DNA of 48,812 nt from an uncultured Rubripirellula sp. (GCA_938045805.1 CALIBL010000060.1:1-48812); one strand, 5' to 3'; shown: positions 37,188 through 46,956, numbered from the stretch's first letter. Program-made: numbers and translations. Notes: generated by a model from the letters alone, not told the origin.

Positions 37188-38576
37188 CTACTTGGTGGCG
37201 GAACTTCGGCTCGCTGAGAGTGAGGGTGGCATTTTTCTTTCCACCGAAATCTCACCGCGAATCCCACGTGAAGCCTCTCCCACGATACGAAGGTAATGAT
37301 CGCTCGGGGTCTCGGAAAGCGAAAGGAACTTCTCCGTTTCCGAGATCGGTGGATTACGATCGCATTTAAAGATAGCCGTCCCCTCATCGACCTCATCAAA
37401 CATGGCAATGTAAAGCATCCTACATCCTGCACGATTCGCTCCGTAGACTTGCGACCACAAGAAATCACCGCCACGCCGAGGAATCATATCGAGATCACCA
37501 CCTTTGAGCTGATGCCAACTGAACCCTGGAAAGGCCACTGGCAAAAAGTCCACTTTACGACTTTCGCACCACTTCAAATCGTTCTCCCAAACCTCCGCCG
37601 CATGCCTCAACGCCTGATCAGGTGTTTGATAACGCCCAATGGACCAAGGTGAAATCACATCGACCTGTTGCGCGATCTCTCGCAACAACGGATCCTCCGT
37701 AGCATCTCGTTTGCCTTCACGCCACCAAGAGGGAACGCCGATCATGACGCAACAACCCTCTGCCTTGAGAGACTTGACGAGCTGCAGACATTCCTGCAGC
37801 GTGTAACGGCGCCCGTCGTTGAATCCAATGCCCCACACTGCGACCAATGGCTTACCCCGATGGTGCAAATAACTTTTATCTTGTTGCAACCCTTGTTCTT
37901 TTAATTGCCTCCAGTCATCAAGCACACGTTTTGTCTGCCCCCCACGAAGACCGCTTAAATCATACATCACCGAGAAAACACGCCCACGAAGCGACGCCTG
38001 TGATCTGACATGACTTAACACCTGATCTTTGTGCTGTTGCAGACGCCCGCGGTCGAGACCATTTGCAAAACGCTGAAGAAACACTCCATCGATCCCATAT
38101 TCTTGCATCCAGCGAAAGTGCATGGCAACGACTTCTGGGTCAGCACTACTAAAGACTTCCCCAGCTCGCCCATCGGCATGATGGAACCCCGTTGGATAGC
38201 GACTATCCATTGGTAACTCGGAGACATCCGGCCAGAGATCAACCGTTGCATTCCCAGGCCCCATTTTCCTGCGGCCATCCCTCGCCCAGTGTGTCCACCC
38301 GAGATTGGATCTATCACCCTCACAGTTGAACCAACCCTGATAGCCGCACATCACCTTCCCGAGAAGCGTGGTGGCATCAATCCTTTCTGTTGATCCTTCG
38401 ACCGAGAGAGGATCGTCGTTTCCAACGACACGGTCCTGTGCCGATGCAAACTCGCCAATCACCACCCAAGTCATTAACAAAATCACAAACAAAAGCCGCT
38501 TCCGTGACCCGTCATGAATCATCCAACAAACCGCCAATCGCGAGTCCAAAGCACCCAAGCTATTGTCCTTATTCAT
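37188..38576 (-). CDS. Secreted GH71/GH99-like glycoside hydrolase
   Basis: The protein (462 residues from ATG 38576) has a signal segment (KRLLFVILLMTWVVIGEFA); a shorter start at ATG 38522 would place it closer to the end. Conserved blocks are VMCGYQGWFNCEGDRSN, WTHWARDGRRKMG, DVSELPMDSRYPTGFHHADG, MQEYGIDGVFLQRF and VDVISPWSIGRYQTPDQALR, followed by PVAFPGFSWHQLKGG. These match the GH71/99-like family often labelled xylosidase/arabinosidase in planctomycetes; the substrate is undetermined. GGAAGG about 11 nt upstream is a fair SD, and the start is 3 nt from the arylsulfatase stop, so both genes are cotranscribed and probably act on the same sulfated glycan. Confidence 0.85.
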   Translation of the reverse strand: MNKDNSLGALDSRLAVCWMIHDGSRKRLLFVILLMTWVVIGEFASAQDRVVGNDDPLSVEGSTERIDATTLLGKVMCGYQGWFNCEGDRSNLGWTHWARDGRRKMGPGNATVDLWPDVSELPMDSRYPTGFHHADGRAGEVFSSADPEVVAMHFRWMQEYGIDGVFLQRFANGLDRGRLQQHKDQVLSHVRSQASLRGRVFSVMYDLSGLRGGQTKRVLDDWRQLKEQGLQQDKSYLHHRGKPLVAVWGIGFNDGRRYTLQECLQLVKSLKAEGCCVMIGVPSWWREGKRDATEDPLLREIAQQVDVISPWSIGRYQTPDQALRHAAEVWENDLKWCESRKVDFLPVAFPGFSWHQLKGGDLDMIPRRGGDFLWSQVYGANRAGCRMLYIAMFDEVDEGTAIFKCDRNPPISETEKFLSLSETPSDHYLRIVGEASRGIRGEISVERKMPPSLSASRSSATK

Positions 38577-38579
38577 GAT

Positions 38580-40637
38580 TCAATCAAGCTTCCTTCCGGT
38601 ATCATTCGGCCAAGCCATGACGACACTGCCTGCATCATTCTTAAGCTCAATTCTTTCAATCATCACGGTTCCCTTTCCCCTTGATGGATCAAAACGGAAA
38701 GAAACAATCGGGGATTCGGCAACAAAGGTAAACCGGTAATCATGTTTCTCGCCATCGTGCCGAATATCAAAAACCACACTGCGATCTTTGAGATAGATCG
38801 GCAAACGATTCGCTTCTTGCCAAAACCACTGAGCGTTACCCGAGGACTCTGCGCGCATCGAGAGTTGAAGCGAGTATCGGCCGGCTGGCAAATGACTTGG
38901 AAGAGCATAGGAAATGTGGGGATCTTTCCCAAGTGATGCCAGTTGCAATCGCTTGCCCGAATCCTCAAGACGAACCTGATGATCGGGTCGCCAACCAAGC
39001 ACGGGAGGGAACATTGAATCTGGTCGAGCGTCTCGACTGCTCGGCTTTCGTGCTGCTCCTGATTTTCGTGACGCGACTGGAATACCTTCCAATTCAGGAC
39101 GATAGCTTGATGCATCAAACTGAGTGTTTCTCAGAGGCGTTACTGCGCCAGTCTCTTTAAGGAAGGCTTCAATCTTTTGATCCAATCGACGAACGTGATC
39201 GGGATGCAGTGCAGCCAAGTCACGCTCCTCACCCTGATCTTTCGCGAGATGGAACAGTTTCCAACGATGATTTCCGTTCACGCCCGCGTGGAACAAACGG
39301 ATCAATTTCCAATCACCCTCATGAACGCTCACCGCGGGCGGCAGCCAATCAGGCACTCGAGTCTGATGAGGGAAATAGGTAAAGATGGCGCGATCACCTA
39401 AACTACCACCAAGCAATACCGGTAAGAGGCTTTGACCATCGCAGGGCTGTTCCTTCGAAAGTGAAACTTTCGTCGCTTCCAAAATGGTTGGATAGAAGTC
39501 GGCACTCTGAATCAATTCGTCTGAAACACTTTTCGGCACAACCTTTCCGGGCCACGCTACAACACACGGTCCGCGGATACCGCCTTCAAAAATCGTGGCC
39601 TTACCACCACGCAGTGGTGCATTACTGGTCGGAGGTCCACCATCGACCTCGTTGTACATATTGCCGCCATTATCCGAAGCAAAAATCACGAGCGTGTTCT
39701 CGGACAGGCCAAGTCGATCTAGTGTATCAAGCAAGACGCCAACGGCGTCATCCATACTCTCAATCATCGCGGCGTAAGTCGGGCTACGCTGAGTCCCCTC
39801 GGGATCGACCCGAGGACGATAATCTTCGATCAACTTCTGCTTGGCATCAAACGGAGCATGAACGCTGAACATCCAGTAATTGAGAAAGAAAGGCTTCTCG
39901 CGATTCTCCTCCATAAATCTCACCGCTTCAGCTGACATTCGATCCTCAAGATGCTGATCCGGTACATCAGGATCGTGATCAAAGTCCTTGAACTTCCACG
40001 GTGCAACGTAGCTCCCTGCTGGTCCAGGGCCCGGCCAATGCGGAAGATCGATGTCGAAACCATGCTCCAACGGTGAGTACGGTTCAGCACCCAAGTGCCA
40101 TTTCCCGAAATGCCCCGTCCGATAACCGGCATCTCGCAACTTCTCCGCAATCGTGACATACCGAGTATCCAATCGAGTCACTGATTTCAGTGGCGGTGCA
40201 GGAACATTGGGAGCCGCAATACTTGGGGCTTCCGGCTTCATCACCACTTCAGGTAAATGGCAGGTTGGTGCGGTGATTCCATGCCTGGCCGGGCTCATTC
40301 CCGTCAGCAAGCTCGCTCGCGTCGGCGAGCACAAAGGACTTGAAGCGTACGCGCGAGTGAAGGTCATTCCCCGCTCCGCAAGCCTCTGAATGTTCGGGGT
40401 TCGATAAAAACGCGTTGTGCCATAGAGAGTTGTATCACTCCAGCCCAGATCGTCCGCCAAAATGAAAACAACATTCGGCGGTCGAGATGGGACCTCACTG
40501 TCCGGAGCCGAAAACGTTTGCGTCTGATCCATCGCAAGGACCAATTCGAAGTCACCGAAGTTGAATAAACCTCCCAGCAACAGCAACAACACTCCCGAGT
40601 ATCTCGCCTCAGTCTTACTTAGCGAACCTCGCAACAT
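38580..40637 (-). CDS. Arylsulfatase (S1 family) with canonical CSPTR motif
   Basis: The product (about 685 residues from ATG 40637, chosen because GGAG lies seven bases upstream; ATG 40643 sits right against it) has a hydrophobic signal ([15 protein letters not shown]) and [14 protein letters not shown] (about 55-68). The catalytic motif [18 protein letters not shown] has Cys103 (C-x-P-x-R) for formylglycine. [22 protein letters not shown] and a His in [13 protein letters not shown] supply further active-site positions. The last 180 residues hold a beta-sandwich-like extension ([18 protein letters not shown]) that may bind carbohydrate. The enzyme probably removes sulfate from a polysaccharide. 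It is the first gene of a two-gene unit with the GH99-like hydrolase. Maturation requires a formylglycine-generating enzyme or anSME encoded elsewhere. Confidence 0.93.
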   Translation of the reverse strand: MLRGSLSKTEARYSGVLLLLLGGLFNFGDFELVLAMDQTQTFSAPDSEVPSRPPNVVFILADDLGWSDTTLYGTTRFYRTPNIQRLAERGMTFTRAYASSPLCSPTRASLLTGMSPARHGITAPTCHLPEVVMKPEAPSIAAPNVPAPPLKSVTRLDTRYVTIAEKLRDAGYRTGHFGKWHLGAEPYSPLEHGFDIDLPHWPGPGPAGSYVAPWKFKDFDHDPDVPDQHLEDRMSAEAVRFMEENREKPFFLNYWMFSVHAPFDAKQKLIEDYRPRVDPEGTQRSPTYAAMIESMDDAVGVLLDTLDRLGLSENTLVIFASDNGGNMYNEVDGGPPTSNAPLRGGKATIFEGGIRGPCVVAWPGKVVPKSVSDELIQSADFYPTILEATKVSLSKEQPCDGQSLLPVLLGGSLGDRAIFTYFPHQTRVPDWLPPAVSVHEGDWKLIRLFHAGVNGNHRWKLFHLAKDQGEERDLAALHPDHVRRLDQKIEAFLKETGAVTPLRNTQFDASSYRPELEGIPVASRKSGAARKPSSRDARPDSMFPPVLGWRPDHQVRLEDSGKRLQLASLGKDPHISYALPSHLPAGRYSLQLSMRAESSGNAQWFWQEANRLPIYLKDRSVVFDIRHDGEKHDYRFTFVAESPIVSFRFDPSRGKGTVMIERIELKNDAGSVVMAWPNDTGRKLD

Positions 40638-40726
40638 GATCATTCTCCAGAATCACAATATCGATGACATGGCGCAGAAAGCGTTCAGTTCAATGCCGTT
40701 CTGCTGTCCGTCAGGCAAAACGCAAA

Positions 40727-41659
40727 TCAAGTCGCTAGTAAAGTCTCAAGATGCAATGCAGCGGATTCAGCTAAAGCGTCCGGATGATAACCACCCTCAA
40801 GTAAGCTAACGACCCTGCCGCCGGCATGAACCTTAGCGATGTCAAGAACGTCCTGAGTCAGTGTGACAAAATCCTCACTTTCCAGCCCCATGTCGCCAAC
40901 TGGATCGAGACGATGAGCATCAAAACCTGCGCTAATGAGCACCAATTCAGGCTTAATCTTCTCGGAGAAACGCTCTAATGATTTCCGGAATGCGGATAAC
41001 TGCAACTCGCGAGAGGATCCGTAATGGACGGGTAGGTTCTGTGTCGTCCCCAAACCGGCCCCCGCGCCGACCTCACTCGCTTCCCCAGAACCTGGATAAA
41101 ACGGAAATCGGTGCATGGAGAAAAATCCCACCGCGGGGTCTTCCCAAAAAATATCTTGAGTCCCGTTTCCGTGATGCACGTCCCAGTCAACGATCATTAC
41201 TCGACGCAAACCGTAAACCTCCAATGCATGTCGCGCCGCGATCGCGACATGATTCAGGAGACAAAACCCCATCGGAGCATCCACCAGGGCGTGATGTCCG
41301 GGAGGGCGAATTAAACAAAATGCGTTGTTCTCCTCTTCGTCCATCACGCGATTGACGGCATCGATCGCTGCGCCAGCACCTTGAGCTGCAACTTTCAAGG
41401 AATTCTGACTCACCACCGTGTCCGCTTCAATCCTCCCACCGCCCGATGCAATCTGATCCTCTAGCTGATTCAAGTAGGCAATCGGGTGCACCCTCTGGAT
41501 TTGCTTCAAGGTGGCAGGACTCCACTGGGGTCGTTGACATCGTTGAGTCAACCCAGACTGCTGAAGTCGCTCTGACGCACGACGAACACGACCTGCTGAT
41601 TCAGGGTGACTGCCGGTCTCATGTTCAAAGCAGAACGGATCAAAGTAAAGCAGTGTCAC
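40727..41659 (-). CDS. Histone deacetylase family (acetoin utilisation/APAH-like) protein
   Basis: The 310-residue protein has the HDAC-family core: PPGHHALVDAPMGFCLLNHV (about 119-138) with the tandem His charge relay, MIVDWDVHHGNGTQDIFWED with Asp and His zinc ligands, ELVLISAGFDAHRLDP with the third ligand Asp, and LEGGYHPDALAES with the catalytic Tyr. This arrangement matches active zinc deacetylases such as AcuC, APAH and class II HDACs; its target (acetylated lysine, polyamine or other) cannot be told from sequence. It starts with GTG at 41659. It lies 107 nt downstream of the PIG-L gene on the same strand; both are deacetylases but of unrelated folds. Confidence 0.92.
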   Translation of the reverse strand: MTLLYFDPFCFEHETGSHPESAGRVRRASERLQQSGLTQRCQRPQWSPATLKQIQRVHPIAYLNQLEDQIASGGGRIEADTVVSQNSLKVAAQGAGAAIDAVNRVMDEEENNAFCLIRPPGHHALVDAPMGFCLLNHVAIAARHALEVYGLRRVMIVDWDVHHGNGTQDIFWEDPAVGFFSMHRFPFYPGSGEASEVGAGAGLGTTQNLPVHYGSSRELQLSAFRKSLERFSEKIKPELVLISAGFDAHRLDPVGDMGLESEDFVTLTQDVLDIAKVHAGGRVVSLLEGGYHPDALAESAALHLETLLAT

Positions 41660-41766
41660 GGAACAATGAACCTCAGACCAAGAAATAACAAGCGCAAAGT
41701 CATCAACGTGTCGTGTTTGGGCACCCTCGACTCATTAACGCAAGGGCAACCGCCATAAAACAGAAC

Positions 41767-42681
41767 TCATGGTTTTCCGGGTAAGAACGGAAACAGCTGG
41801 CGAATCTCCTGATCGGTAGGTTGTCGACCATATTCACAAATCTCAAAAGTCTCAGCAAACTTGATTTCGCTCGCTTGCTTTTCGCCATACCATTTGATCA
41901 ACGTGTTCCGATAACGGTCAGCTTCATTGCCTTGACGGTTTTCCCATCTCTCCTGCAACCATTGCAAACGTAATTCGGGCTGTGATGCGGGAGGCACACG
42001 ATCCATTTTTTCTTGACTCCCCAACGCCCCACCTTCGTAATGCTGGGACACCAGTGCGGCAAGTGCGTCGACCTTTTGATTGAACACCGGGCCGATGTCG
42101 ACAGCGATATCAGCTTCGAACGGATAAGGCTTCTGAAATCGGTCGCTCGAGTAAAGGAAAACAGGATTCTTCTGAAGCGGTTCAACAGAAGGCAAGAAGA
42201 ATGGTACCGCTACCATGTAAGCAGCGTCCTGCACCAAAACACCAACGTAACGATGATCAGGATGATAATCCCAAGGTCGGTGAGCAATCACGATGTCAGC
42301 TCGCCACTCACGAATTAAGCGCGTAATCGTTTTGCGATTCTCAAGTGTCGGCATCAACTCACCGTCATGAATATCCAACACCTCCGACTCAGCTCCCAAC
42401 TTTTCTGCCACCAAGCCGGATTCCGCTGTGCGGCGTTTCGCCAACGGTCCACCAGCCATGGCCCAGTGACCAATATCGCCATTGGTAACGGAAACCAACT
42501 TCACATGATGCCCCATCTTGGCCCACATTGCAGCGCAACCGCCACTTTTGTATTCCGCGTCATCGGGATGAGCACCGAAGCAAATGATTCGTAACTTCCC
42601 ATCATCAGCCACATCCTCGGCAAGGACAGGAACGGATACTAACGTACAAAATGCAAACAAGAGGACGGAGAGACGACACAC
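41767..42681 (-). CDS. Secreted PIG-L (LmbE-like) deacetylase
   Basis: The GTG at 42681 has GGAG nine bases upstream, so this start is supported. The 304-residue product has a signal peptide (LSVLLFAFCTLVSVPVLAED) and the PIG-L zinc motif GAHPDDAEYKSGG (about 35-47), with further His in HRPWDYHPDHRYVGVLVQDA (about 135-154). LmbE/PIG-L enzymes remove N-acetyl groups from sugars such as GlcNAc derivatives. The exported location fits glycan processing in the periplasm. The first gene of a probable two-gene unit with the HDAC-family gene. Confidence 0.92.
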   Translation of the reverse strand: MCRLSVLLFAFCTLVSVPVLAEDVADDGKLRIICFGAHPDDAEYKSGGCAAMWAKMGHHVKLVSVTNGDIGHWAMAGGPLAKRRTAESGLVAEKLGAESEVLDIHDGELMPTLENRKTITRLIREWRADIVIAHRPWDYHPDHRYVGVLVQDAAYMVAVPFFLPSVEPLQKNPVFLYSSDRFQKPYPFEADIAVDIGPVFNQKVDALAALVSQHYEGGALGSQEKMDRVPPASQPELRLQWLQERWENRQGNEADRYRNTLIKWYGEKQASEIKFAETFEICEYGRQPTDQEIRQLFPFLPGKP

Positions 42682-42912
42682 AGTTTAGAACTCCAATTAC
42701 CAGTAAACAAAACGCAGCGAGACAGATCTCGGCTCGCCATACCTCGCGTCGGGTAGTTTATCGTTTTAGCGAGATGCATAGCAAATGATCGGGTCGGTTT
42801 CTCGTTTTAAGTTCATCGGGTATTTTTGAAGCAATAGCCGGCAAGACCATGACTCGCTGACCGCGACGCATCAAAGGCAGAGCAATCGGCACCGATCTAA
42901 ACACTCAACGAT

Positions 42913-43950
42913 ATGGTCACCCTTATGAATCAAAACGGGATCCCTGAGACACTGCAATTTGAAGACGATCAACTCATCCTGATTGATCAAACTCGCTTAC
43001 CGAGCGAAGTTTTGACGCTCCGATGTTCTACGGTCGAACAGGTGCACGATGCGATTTATCGATTAGTGGTACGAGGTGCCCCCGCCATCGGTATCGCGGC
43101 GGCCTATGGCGTCTGTCTTGCTAAGCGGGGAGTACGAGACGATTACCTGCGAGCAATGGACTACCTCGCGACCAGTCGGCCGACAGCCGTCAACCTCTTC
43201 TGGGCATTGGATAGGATGAAACAATGCCTCGATTCATGCACCGAGGATCAACAACTTCACGACAGGCTCGTTGCGGAAGCTAGACGCATCCACGACGAGG
43301 ATCGGCAAATGTGCCGAGACATTGGCTTCGAAGGAGCGGCGATCCTTAGCGGATGCGAGCGCATTCTCACTCATTGCAATGCAGGCGGACTTGCAACATC
43401 AACCCGAGGCACTGCGCTTGCACCGATCTACCACCTGCACGAACAGGGACATGCGGTTGAAGTCTTCGCCGACGAAACTCGTCCTCTTCTGCAAGGTGCT
43501 CGTCTAACGGCATGGGAACTATCTCAAGCCGGTGTCCCGGTAACGGTGTTGACCGATTCGATGGCCGGTGGACTTATGCGAGCGGGCAAAGTCGATGCCG
43601 TGATCGTGGGTGCCGATCGTATCGCGAGAAACGGAGATGTTGCAAACAAAGTAGGGACGTACCCTCTTGCCGTCCTCGCACATTACCACGCGGTCCCGTT
43701 CTACGTCGCGGCTCCCTCCAGCACCTTTGACCTCCAACTAGAAAACGGTGACGCGATCCCGATCGAAGAACGCAAAAGGGACGAGATCTCAATGCAAGGA
43801 AACCGCACCGTTGTGCCTGAGGATGCGGACGTCATGAACCCCGCCTTCGATGTTACCCCCGCCAAGCTCATCAACGCGATTATCACGGAGCGAGGAGTCA
43901 TTCGGTCGCCAATTTCAAGCATCCAGGCGGATTTTGAGTCTGCAAAATAA
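42913..43950 (+). CDS. mtnA: S-methyl-5-thioribose-1-phosphate isomerase MtnA
   Basis: The 345-residue protein matches MtnA along its whole length: VVRGAPAIGIAAAYG (about 51-65), ILTHCNAGGLATSTRGTALA with the catalytic Cys (about 155-174), TDSMAGGLMRAGKVDAVIVG and GADRIARNGDVANKVGTYPL (about 233-252) with the catalytic Asp, and an ending typical of the eIF2B-alpha-like fold. It isomerises methylthioribose-1-phosphate to methylthioribulose-1-phosphate in cytoplasmic methionine salvage. No other salvage gene is in the window. ATG 42913 is taken; ATG 42925 would shorten it by four residues. A CCTCG/CGAGG mini-hairpin follows the stop. Confidence 0.95.
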   Translation: MVTLMNQNGIPETLQFEDDQLILIDQTRLPSEVLTLRCSTVEQVHDAIYRLVVRGAPAIGIAAAYGVCLAKRGVRDDYLRAMDYLATSRPTAVNLFWALDRMKQCLDSCTEDQQLHDRLVAEARRIHDEDRQMCRDIGFEGAAILSGCERILTHCNAGGLATSTRGTALAPIYHLHEQGHAVEVFADETRPLLQGARLTAWELSQAGVPVTVLTDSMAGGLMRAGKVDAVIVGADRIARNGDVANKVGTYPLAVLAHYHAVPFYVAAPSSTFDLQLENGDAIPIEERKRDEISMQGNRTVVPEDADVMNPAFDVTPAKLINAIITERGVIRSPISSIQADFESAK

Positions 43951-44156
43951 AGATCCTCGAATCAGCGAGGCCGCAAATTAGCCACAAAACATGGGGTGGA
44001 TACACGGTTTCCCAAAAAAACTTTTCTGCGAGTGACCAGACGTGTCACGCGGTGGCGAGATAGTGTCCGCAGTTGACGAAAGCCCCTCCGGGATACCCCT
44101 TGAGTGCCTTTCTCCCACTACTCTCAAACACCACCTTCAATCAGGGAAGTTCGAAA

Positions 44157-44444
44157 ATGTTGGTATTAAGCCGCCGAGTCAAAGAACAGCTAGTTATCGG
44201 AAATGAGGTTGTGATTACCGTGCAGAAAATCGCTGGAAATCGAATCACACTCTCCATTGATGCTCCCAAGGAGGTACGAGTGCGACGTGGAGAACTGTCC
44301 GCGCAGAGGATGACTCAATTGGAATTGGAGACAAGACAGCAAGTTGAGACTCAATCAGTTTCGAGGCGACGCCCGGCCCCCGCTGCAAGTTCTGTCCCAG
44401 GCGACCAAACTCACGTCGCCATAGCAAGCCGCCCCTTGGCTTGA
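44157..44444 (+). CDS. csrA: Carbon storage regulator CsrA with long C-terminal extension
   Basis: The ATG at 44157 has GGGAAG seven bases upstream. The 95-residue product starts MLVLSRRVKEQLVIGNEVVI, continues VQKIAGNRITLSIDAP and KEVRVRRGEL, and so has the full CsrA/RsmA core, including the Arg at position 44-45 that contacts GGA in RNA hairpins. E. coli CsrA has 61 residues; here about 45 additional residues, rich in Gln, Arg, Ser and Pro, follow. CsrA is a post-transcriptional regulator of mRNA translation and stability. It is near mtnA and a TIM-barrel isomerase gene but not obviously in an operon with them. Confidence 0.95.
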   Translation: MLVLSRRVKEQLVIGNEVVITVQKIAGNRITLSIDAPKEVRVRRGELSAQRMTQLELETRQQVETQSVSRRRPAPAASSVPGDQTHVAIASRPLA

Positions 44445-44535
44445 AATTTTCACAGAGGTGATTGAGTTTCATCGTGCGAGACGTAAGATTCTGGCTAGTT
44501 TGAAATACGAAGCCCTTACCTAGTAACCTTGAGTT

Positions 44536-45318
44536 GTGAAATTGGCGGAACTAAATCTGGCAATTCGCCTCAGCGCATTGAGAATGCCATTTCGCCGCGC
44601 GTTGGAAACCGCGGCACAACTTGGTGTTCACTCCATTGAAATTAATGCGAGAGCTGAAATTCATCCGTCGCAAATTTCCGACACGGGGCTTCGGCAACTG
44701 AAAAAAATGCTGGAGGATCTGAACCTGCGAGTCGCATCGCTGCGCTTTCAAACTCGGCGAGGCTACGATTCTCCGGCTGACCTCGATCGCCGAGTTGAAG
44801 CGACTAAAGAAACGATGAAGCTTGCTTATCGTCTCGGTGCGCCGGTGGTGGTTAACTCAATCGGACAGGTACCCGAGGAGCAAGCAGACCCACGTTGGAC
44901 CACATTGCAACAGGTAATGGACGACCTCGGACGTCACGGGGCACGAGTAGGAGCCTTCCTCTGCGCCGAGACGGGATCGGAATCCGGAGAACAACTCGCA
45001 GCCTTGTTGGAATCGAACCACGAATCATTCGTGGGGGTGGCATTCAACCCGGGTCAGCTGATCATCAATCGCTTCTCAGCTTCCGAAGCACTCGATGCAT
45101 TGGGAGATCGTATTCAAATCGTACACGCTTTAGATGGTGTTTTAGATCTTGCCGCAGGACGGGGAATTGCCGTTCCACTTGGACTTGGGTCAGCAGACTT
45201 TCCCGAGTTGCTGGGTAAACTTGAAGATCACCAGTACCGTGGGAAATTCGTCGTCGGCCGAAATGAATCAAACCCAGAAGAGGTCGCAGACGCGGTTCGC
45301 TATCTAAGAGAACTTTAA
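44536..45318 (+). CDS. Sugar phosphate isomerase/epimerase family TIM barrel (AP endonuclease family 2-like)
   Basis: The 260-residue protein starts at GTG 44536 (no SD; ATG 44584 is a possible alternative). It shows the xylose-isomerase-like TIM-barrel pattern: LGVHSIEINARAEIHPSQIS, LRVASLRFQTRRGY, ATKETMKLAYRLGAPVVVNS, ARVGAFLCAETGSESGEQLA with the metal-ligand Glu, and VGVAFNPGQLIINRFSASEA. The last part DFPELLGKLEDHQYRGKFVVG is also family-typical. Such enzymes isomerise or epimerise sugars; substrate unknown. It stands 91 nt after csrA. A hairpin follows the stop. Confidence 0.8.
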   Translation: MKLAELNLAIRLSALRMPFRRALETAAQLGVHSIEINARAEIHPSQISDTGLRQLKKMLEDLNLRVASLRFQTRRGYDSPADLDRRVEATKETMKLAYRLGAPVVVNSIGQVPEEQADPRWTTLQQVMDDLGRHGARVGAFLCAETGSESGEQLAALLESNHESFVGVAFNPGQLIINRFSASEALDALGDRIQIVHALDGVLDLAAGRGIAVPLGLGSADFPELLGKLEDHQYRGKFVVGRNESNPEEVADAVRYLREL

Positions 45319-45342
45319 AAGTGCTCCAGCAATCGAGCACTT
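45319..45342. terminator. Hairpin right after the sugar isomerase stop
   Basis: AAGTGCTC at 45319-45326 pairs exactly with GAGCACTT at 45335-45342 around an 8-nt loop. It begins at the base after the TAA. No T-tract follows, so it is a possible transcript end or 3' stabiliser for the plus-strand gene. Confidence 0.4.
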
Positions 45343-45446
45343 GCAAGGCATCGCGACGCTTTTAAATACGATGCGTCCACCAGATTGAGCATCGATTCTC
45401 AAGATTATCGAATGATCCGATTCATCCCGAAGTCCCGATAACCGAA

Positions 45447-45893
45447 TCACTCTTCGGTCGGTTCGCCGCCAAGTTGTGCGAGAACTTGAAGTACTCCATT
45501 GAGATGCGCCAACCTTGGTCCGAACCGATCCACAAACTCGTTCAGCATGTAATCGCCTTCGAGTAAGTATTCTTGGCTGTCTTCGATCTCGTCGGTCATT
45601 GAGTCAAGAAATTCCGTCTGAACTCGGCTGAGTGTTTCCGCTGCACGACGGCATGATCTCGCTAGATCAGGATTCGCATTTTTCCACTGCTGCAATTCCG
45701 TTGCTCGTTGCTTGTTAGCTGCAACCTGCTGATGCAACAACTCTTCGAGCAAAAGATTTTGCTGCTTCTGCCCCTCAACAAGTTGACGTAGCAGATCCCC
45801 AGCACTCGCCTCAGGTGACGCCTTTCCGGTCTTTGAATCGGCTGAAACATCGATTCGAAACATCGGAGAGACAGGCTCGTGTTCGTACGACAT
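45447..45893 (-). CDS. Coiled-coil hypothetical protein (148 aa)
   Basis: From ATG 45893 a protein of about 148 residues is read; the frame extends back to 45938, but those residues look non-coding. The N-terminus (MSYEHEPVSPMFRIDVSADS) is followed by helices rich in Gln, Leu and Glu: AGDLLRQLVEGQKQQNLLLE, ELLHQQVAANKQRATELQQW, a region CRRAAETLSRVQTEFLDSMT and an acidic helix EIEDSQEYLLEGDYMLNEFV. It has no signal peptide or membrane segment, so a cytoplasmic oligomer is likely. No function is recognised. It faces away from the 46204 gene. Confidence 0.7.
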   Translation of the reverse strand: MSYEHEPVSPMFRIDVSADSKTGKASPEASAGDLLRQLVEGQKQQNLLLEELLHQQVAANKQRATELQQWKNANPDLARSCRRAAETLSRVQTEFLDSMTDEIEDSQEYLLEGDYMLNEFVDRFGPRLAHLNGVLQVLAQLGGEPTEE

Positions 45894-46203
45894 GAAAAAT
45901 GACTCGCCTGAATAATAATAACTAGCAATTGAAATCATATGACTCGTCGGACCTCCCTGATCGACCCGAGCATGGCCCGAGTATAACTCGATCGTTTGGG
46001 CTTTGTGAATAAAATGGAGTCAGTGAGTTTTTTTTCACCGGTCTTTAGACAAAAAAGCTGTCACAAATAAGATTTTTTCACTTGCCTTCCCTGTTCGAAC
46101 AATTAGCACTACGACCGCTAAAGTTTCCCCAGACCAATCGCCGAAATACCTGCTACGGTGCACAGCGAACAGGGTACGCAAAAACGGCAATTAGTTTCAC
46201 GAC
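45894..46203. other. Intergenic region between divergent hypothetical genes
   Basis: This 310-nt gap shows no RNA gene and no coding frame. It contains a run of eight T near 46025-46032 and further A/T-rich stretches (46065-46080). These may belong to promoters of the two divergent genes, but I could not choose defined boxes. Confidence 0.4.
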
Positions 46204-46914
46204 GTGAAACTCACCTTTGGCACTCAATTCCTCCGAACAACTGGCGAAACTTGTTTTATGGCGAAAGCTGCTGAAACTCTCGGATACTACACCGTGGTGG
46301 AAGACCAAGACACGGGATGGACAGGTGGCCTGCTACTGCTCAATCAGGCTGGTCGTCCACTTGAGTTTCAGTGCACTCTCCCAGTCAGACCTAGCCGTGC
46401 TCATGAAATTTTGTTTGGAGCGACTTTACGCGAGCACTTGGTCAGCGAAGTCATCGGCAAGTTGCTAATTGATAAATGCCGCAATCCAATCTCCATGCTC
46501 TGCTGTGACACGCATGAAGCAGTTGCACTTTCGAAGGACTGCTCTTTTCCCGTGATTTTCCACGATGAGTCAAAGCAAGCAAACGACGAAACCTTTGACC
46601 GTTTTTCGAAACCCAAAACTCAGCGCACGCCTCAACATCAATCCTCAACACAGTCTTTACCTTCACTCCTTCACCGGCATCGCTCTCTCGAGTCGACCGA
46701 CAGTGCGACCGAGGCACCGTCGTTAGTCATTGAATTATCAGGGGCATCGTTTCGAATCGCTTCAGCGGATCACACTAGAGTCGAAACGATTGTCGCCGGC
46801 CTCGGGGATTTGCCAGACGGAGCGGAACCCTTTGAACGTATTCGGGAAGCAATCAAGGAAGCGCAGTCCCAAATTTCGCGCGCCGCAACGAACCGCCCGG
46901 CATCCGCCGCCTAG
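46204..46914 (+). CDS. Hypothetical protein next to a SNF2 helicase
   Basis: The frame runs from GTG 46204 for 236 residues; ATG 46258 is an alternative start and neither has an SD. The first 110 residues form an alpha/beta region (YYTVVEDQDTGWTGGLLLLN, RPSRAHEILFGATLREHLVS, EVIGKLLIDKCRNPISMLCC), followed by a Ser/Gln/His-rich linker and a short C-terminal helix (FERIREAIKEAQSQISRAAT). No family motif is recognised. Its stop lies 42 nt before the SNF2 gene on the same strand, so they are probably cotranscribed and may act together. Confidence 0.75.
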   Translation: MKLTFGTQFLRTTGETCFMAKAAETLGYYTVVEDQDTGWTGGLLLLNQAGRPLEFQCTLPVRPSRAHEILFGATLREHLVSEVIGKLLIDKCRNPISMLCCDTHEAVALSKDCSFPVIFHDESKQANDETFDRFSKPKTQRTPQHQSSTQSLPSLLHRHRSLESTDSATEAPSLVIELSGASFRIASADHTRVETIVAGLGDLPDGAEPFERIREAIKEAQSQISRAATNRPASAA

Positions 46915-46956
46915 TCGACTCCAAGGGCCTGAGTCCCACTCCAGCAGGAAGACATC

